NCBI GenBank assembly: GCA_025927795.1
Contig: JAICKT010000182.1
Location: 1 to 8,577 of the forward strand
DNA: 8,577 bases
Direction of reading: 5' to 3'
From: Parafilimonas sp.
GTDB taxonomy: Bacteria; Bacteroidota; Bacteroidia; Chitinophagales; Chitinophagaceae
Both the position numbers and the translations under genes were made by a program. Positions 6,276-8,577 of this stretch are shown here, in pieces (position 1 is the first letter of the stretch; every line of letters starts with the position of its first letter). The notes below the pieces were generated by a model. It was not told where the DNA came from. It worked only from the letters and a program-made list of their open reading frames with translations, and made no database searches.

Positions 6276-6923
6276 TTATTTTTTTACCCAACTTTCAAAG
6301 AAAATTTTATACACCTGAACTGATGCAGAAATAATAAAAACTGCGCCCATAATAATATTTAAAATTTTGTGACTGGCTTTTAATTTTCGTATGAGCCAGT
6401 TACCGCCATGTATATAAATTGCCTGTCCGCTTAACGTACCAAGACCTGCACCAATTGTAAAGAAATTGAAATCTGTTGCAGTTGGTTTTACTGTACCATT
6501 ATGTATAAAATAAGTTCCCCAAAAAAACCAAAATGGAATTTGCATTGGATTAATTACACTCAACATTAAACCCAATAAAAAACGATTAACATTATTATTA
6601 ATTAAAAACCCTTTGCTCTTTGGCTCTTTTTGTTTTATAGCTTTTCTAATGCTTATAAAACCAAGCGTAAAAAAAAGTAATACTGTAAACCAACTTACAT
6701 AATTAAACAGCATTTTATTGTGCATTATCCATCCGCTGCTGTTTAGGGCAAGGCGTAAATAAATAACTTCTATAATGGCGCCGGCAATGCTAAACAACCA
6801 TGCGTTTTTAAAACTTTCTTCAACAGAAATCTGTGTTGCCAAAACATTTAAATTACCTAACGGCAATTGCCCTAAAAAACTAATGGAAAAACCGGCAAAT
6901 AAAACAGGCAGCAGTTCAATCAT
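6276..6923 (-). CDS. LysE/RhtB-family exporter
   Basis: A 215-residue inner-membrane protein of the LysE family, whose characterised members export amino acids such as lysine, homoserine and threonine. About six hydrophobic segments lie near 3-25, 40-60, 72-94, 113-138, 150-172 and 187-208. The first segment carries GQLPLGNLNVLA (18-29), the position of the family's conserved Gly/Pro signature. INPMQIPFWFFWGTY (124-138) matches the conserved Asn-Pro segment in the middle of the protein. Length is normal (about 200-220). The start codon lies nine bases after the stop of the ATP-grasp gene, so the two are almost surely one transcript. The substrate cannot be read from the sequence; the neighbour suggests an amino acid or a small peptide made by the ligase, which is inference. 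Confidence 0.85.
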   Translation of the reverse strand: MIELLPVLFAGFSISFLGQLPLGNLNVLATQISVEESFKNAWLFSIAGAIIEVIYLRLALNSSGWIMHNKMLFNYVSWFTVLLFFTLGFISIRKAIKQKEPKSKGFLINNNVNRFLLGLMLSVINPMQIPFWFFWGTYFIHNGTVKPTATDFNFFTIGAGLGTLSGQAIYIHGGNWLIRKLKASHKILNIIMGAVFIISASVQVYKIFFESWVKK

Positions 6924-6932
6924 AGTTTGTTT

Positions 6933-7982
6933 TTAAATGTTGCATTGCAGGTCTAATTGTTTCATAAGTTTTGTATGGCGTCTTGATTGCCGGAACATTT
7001 TAACGCCTTTCCAAAACGGAATATATTGTATTCCTTTTTTATAATTGATGCGCCCGATTTCATACATATATTTCCAATGTTGCGCAATAATGTTTATTGC
7101 CTGCATGTAAGTTAAATTAATGTCATAAATATGATTTGGTTCGCTGCCAACACCATTATATTCAAGTATAGAAATATTTTTTCCCTGCCGCAAATCTTCA
7201 AGCGAAGTTGTTTTTACATCATACCTGCCATAATAAAGGTTTTTGCTGTATAAATTTATTTTATCTATTACGTTTATTAACTGTTCATCAATTTTATTTT
7301 TTAAATTGATAAAATTGGCGCCACGATTATGATTGCCCAATTCATTTAAAAAATATTTTTCATTGGCAGGAATAATGTAGTTTAAGTTTTTTTTGTGTTT
7401 AATTTTTTGTTCATCTGCCATCATAAAAGCTTTGGGATGATTTTCTATTAACTGTTTTAACGTTGATTTTCCATCACCGCTCACGTGCAAATATTCTTTT
7501 GCAATCAAGCCTGTAATCATTCCCTGCATGTTTTTTTCACCATCGGGATAACGTACATAAAAAATACTTAACTCAAGCGGTGAGTTTATTATTGCCTGAA
7601 TAATATAATCGAAAGGCAACAGTGAATGATATGTTTTAAGTTGTTCTGCATTTTCAATTTTTCTGAACAATAAACCTTTTGTACCAACATCGGGCTTTGC
7701 TGCAACAGGAAATTGTAAGCCTGCGTCTTTCATCTTGCATAAAACATTTTCAAATTTTTCAGATGATTGTACACAAATGCTTACAGGAGAAAATTCACGT
7801 GGTAACTGTTCAAACATTTCACTTTTAGTCTCACCTTCAAAACCGCTGAAATACATAGTTGGATTTACATTTGAAAAAAACCAAAAACTGCCGCTTCTTA
7901 ACCAATAGTACAGCCATAAAAAAATAAATGGCATATAAATAATATTAAATGGTAAACGTTCCCAGTTAAAAGCTTTTTTCAA
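6933..7982 (-). CDS. Membrane-anchored ATP-grasp protein, D-Ala-D-Ala ligase-like
   Basis: A 349-residue protein with an N-terminal hydrophobic segment (about 12-30) and an ATP-grasp fold. Visible motifs are FPVAAKPDVGTKG (91-103, K96 probably contacting ATP), YIIQAII at the hinge (126-132), the loop SGDGKSTLKQLI (168-179) that recalls cyanophycin synthetase and related ligases, YGRYDVK (251-257) with D255, and ILEYNGVGSEP (272-282) with E274 and N276 as likely Mg ligands. ATP-grasp enzymes join a carboxylate to an amine through an acyl phosphate. Annotation pipelines often call such proteins D-alanine-D-alanine ligase, but the membrane segment and sequence make that specific reaction doubtful. 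The start is a TTG at 7982: there is no in-frame ATG before residue 17, the upstream frame is closed by a TAA near 8026, and the promoter at 8002-8033 leaves a leader of only about 13 bases. It leads an operon with the LysE-type exporter. Confidence 0.85.
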   Translation of the reverse strand: MKKAFNWERLPFNIIYMPFIFLWLYYWLRSGSFWFFSNVNPTMYFSGFEGETKSEMFEQLPREFSPVSICVQSSEKFENVLCKMKDAGLQFPVAAKPDVGTKGLLFRKIENAEQLKTYHSLLPFDYIIQAIINSPLELSIFYVRYPDGEKNMQGMITGLIAKEYLHVSGDGKSTLKQLIENHPKAFMMADEQKIKHKKNLNYIIPANEKYFLNELGNHNRGANFINLKNKIDEQLINVIDKINLYSKNLYYGRYDVKTTSLEDLRQGKNISILEYNGVGSEPNHIYDINLTYMQAINIIAQHWKYMYEIGRINYKKGIQYIPFWKGVKMFRQSRRHTKLMKQLDLQCNI

Positions 7983-8001
7983 CCAACCAATTTTTAGTGG
8001 C

Positions 8002-8033
8002 GCAAAAATAACATGGCGGCTTTATGTAGCAAC
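8002..8033 (-). promoter_or_regulatory. Promoter of the ATP-grasp/LysE operon
   Basis: On the minus strand GTTG (8033-8030) and TATTTTTGC (8010-8002) are separated by exactly 19 bases. This matches the TTTG-N19-TAnnTTTG consensus apart from one base in the -33 box. Transcription would start near 7995-7998, about 13-16 bases before the TTG start at 7982, which supports that start. Confidence 0.75.
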
Positions 8034-8064
8034 AGTTTGTTTTAAAATACAAAATGGTTTGTTT

Positions 8065-8072
8065 TATTTTTG
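8065..8072 (+). promoter_or_regulatory. Possible -7 element of the Fe-S protein gene
   Basis: TATTTTTG fits TAnnTTTG exactly and lies 19 bases before the ATG. The nearest suitable TTTG (8036-8039) is 25 bases upstream, longer than the usual spacing, and no -33 box is found at 19 bases. In AT-rich DNA the -7 match alone is weak evidence. Confidence 0.4.
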
Positions 8073-8091
8073 AAATTATCAAACAGTATTT

Positions 8092-8577
8092 ATGCAAATT
8101 CCGCGCATGGCAGATATGATAATAAATGGTGAGACACCTGAGATTTTGTTTTGGGTTGGATGTGCAGGCAGTTTTGACCAGCGTGCACAAAAAATAACCA
8201 GGGCTTTTGCTATTATTTTAAATAAAGTTGGAATTAAGTATGCGATACTTGGCAAAGAAGAAGCTTGCACAGGCGATCCGGCACGCAGAGCAGGCAATGA
8301 ATTTTTATTCCAGATGATGGCATATAATAATATCCAGGTTTTAAATAATTATGGCATCAAAAAGATTGTAACTACATGTCCGCATTGCTTTAATATTTTT
8401 AAGAATGAATATCCGGAGCTTGGAGGAAATTATGAAGTGATTCATCACACAACATTCTTACAACAACTAATTGATGAGGGCAAGATAAAATTAAAAGAAA
8501 ATGGCAGTTTTAAAGGAAAGAAGATTACATATCATGATAGTTGTTATTTAGGTCGTGCAAATAATATTTATGAAGCA
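8092..8577 (+). CDS. CCG-domain (HdrB/LutA-like) Fe-S protein, N-terminal part
   Basis: The first 162 residues of a soluble Fe-S protein of the cysteine-rich CCG family, related to heterodisulfide reductase subunit B and to the GlpC/LutA type. It is cut by the window end. Visible are WVGCAGSFD (C24), CTGDPARRAGNEF (C59), TTCPHCFN (C96 and C99) and, opening a second repeat, HDSCYLGR (C151). The spacing is C-X34-C-T-X35-C-x-x-C, close to the HdrB motif C-X31-39-CC-X35-36-CxxC but with threonine in place of the second central cysteine. An upstream in-frame TGA at 8071-8073 leaves the ATG at 8092 as the natural start, which also fits the usual N terminus of this group. Relatives normally work with a 4Fe-4S dicluster subunit; none lies directly upstream. 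Its electron partner and substrate are unknown. Confidence 0.9.
   Translation, partial: MQIPRMADMIINGETPEILFWVGCAGSFDQRAQKITRAFAIILNKVGIKYAILGKEEACTGDPARRAGNEFLFQMMAYNNIQVLNNYGIKKIVTTCPHCFNIFKNEYPELGGNYEVIHHTTFLQQLIDEGKIKLKENGSFKGKKITYHDSCYLGRANNIYEA

Noticed and set aside
7966..8297. Two minus-strand frames over the divergent promoter region and the Fe-S gene start
   Set aside because: They cover the operon promoter and lie antisense to the conserved cysteine motifs of the Fe-S protein. They are shadows.

Overview
This is an AT-rich, gene-dense stretch of a chromosome from a member of the Bacteroidota, most likely a Chitinophagaceae-like bacterium. Several signs agree. Promoters match the TTTG-N19-TAnnTTTG consensus of that phylum, and no start codon has a clear Shine-Dalgarno sequence. 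There is a TonB-dependent receptor with an N-terminal carboxypeptidase-regulatory-like domain, a secreted head-GIN repeat protein, and a CCG-type Fe-S protein that looks like those of this phylum. The family-level assignment is an impression from sequence style and was not tested by a search.

Layout. Bases 1-92 hold the last 29 codons of a SET-domain protein. On the minus strand, 129-2504 encodes a TonB-dependent outer-membrane receptor. Its leader carries a clear TPP (thiamine pyrophosphate) riboswitch, so it is probably a thiamine-compound receptor. A perfect 18-bp palindrome lies between its promoter and the riboswitch. Diverging from it, 2750-3580 encodes a secreted head-GIN (DUF2807) protein with nine regular S/N/T-G-A-S repeats.

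Bases 3596-3740 form a compact tRNA unit: a near-ideal promoter, an initiator tRNA-fMet and a rho-independent terminator. The terminator ends only five bases before the start codon of era (3746-4615). der (4697-6004) follows. Both encode ribosome-assembly GTPases, so this middle block concerns translation. A strong hairpin terminator built of alternating palindromic arms lies after der. The rest of the gap up to 6275 has no confidently assigned gene, only a 60-codon minus-strand frame of unknown status.

The right part has a minus-strand two-gene operon: a membrane-anchored ATP-grasp ligase-like protein (6933-7982, TTG start) followed after nine bases by a LysE-type exporter (6276-6923). Its promoter at 8002-8033 is a good match to the phylum consensus. 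Diverging from it, 8092-8577 is the first 162 codons of a CCG-domain Fe-S protein cut off by the window edge.

Most of the window is ordinary housekeeping sequence. No mobile element, CRISPR array or defence system was seen. The points most worth a second look are the thiamine-controlled receptor and its leader, the ATP-grasp/LysE pair, the terminator placed against era, and the palindromic element after der.
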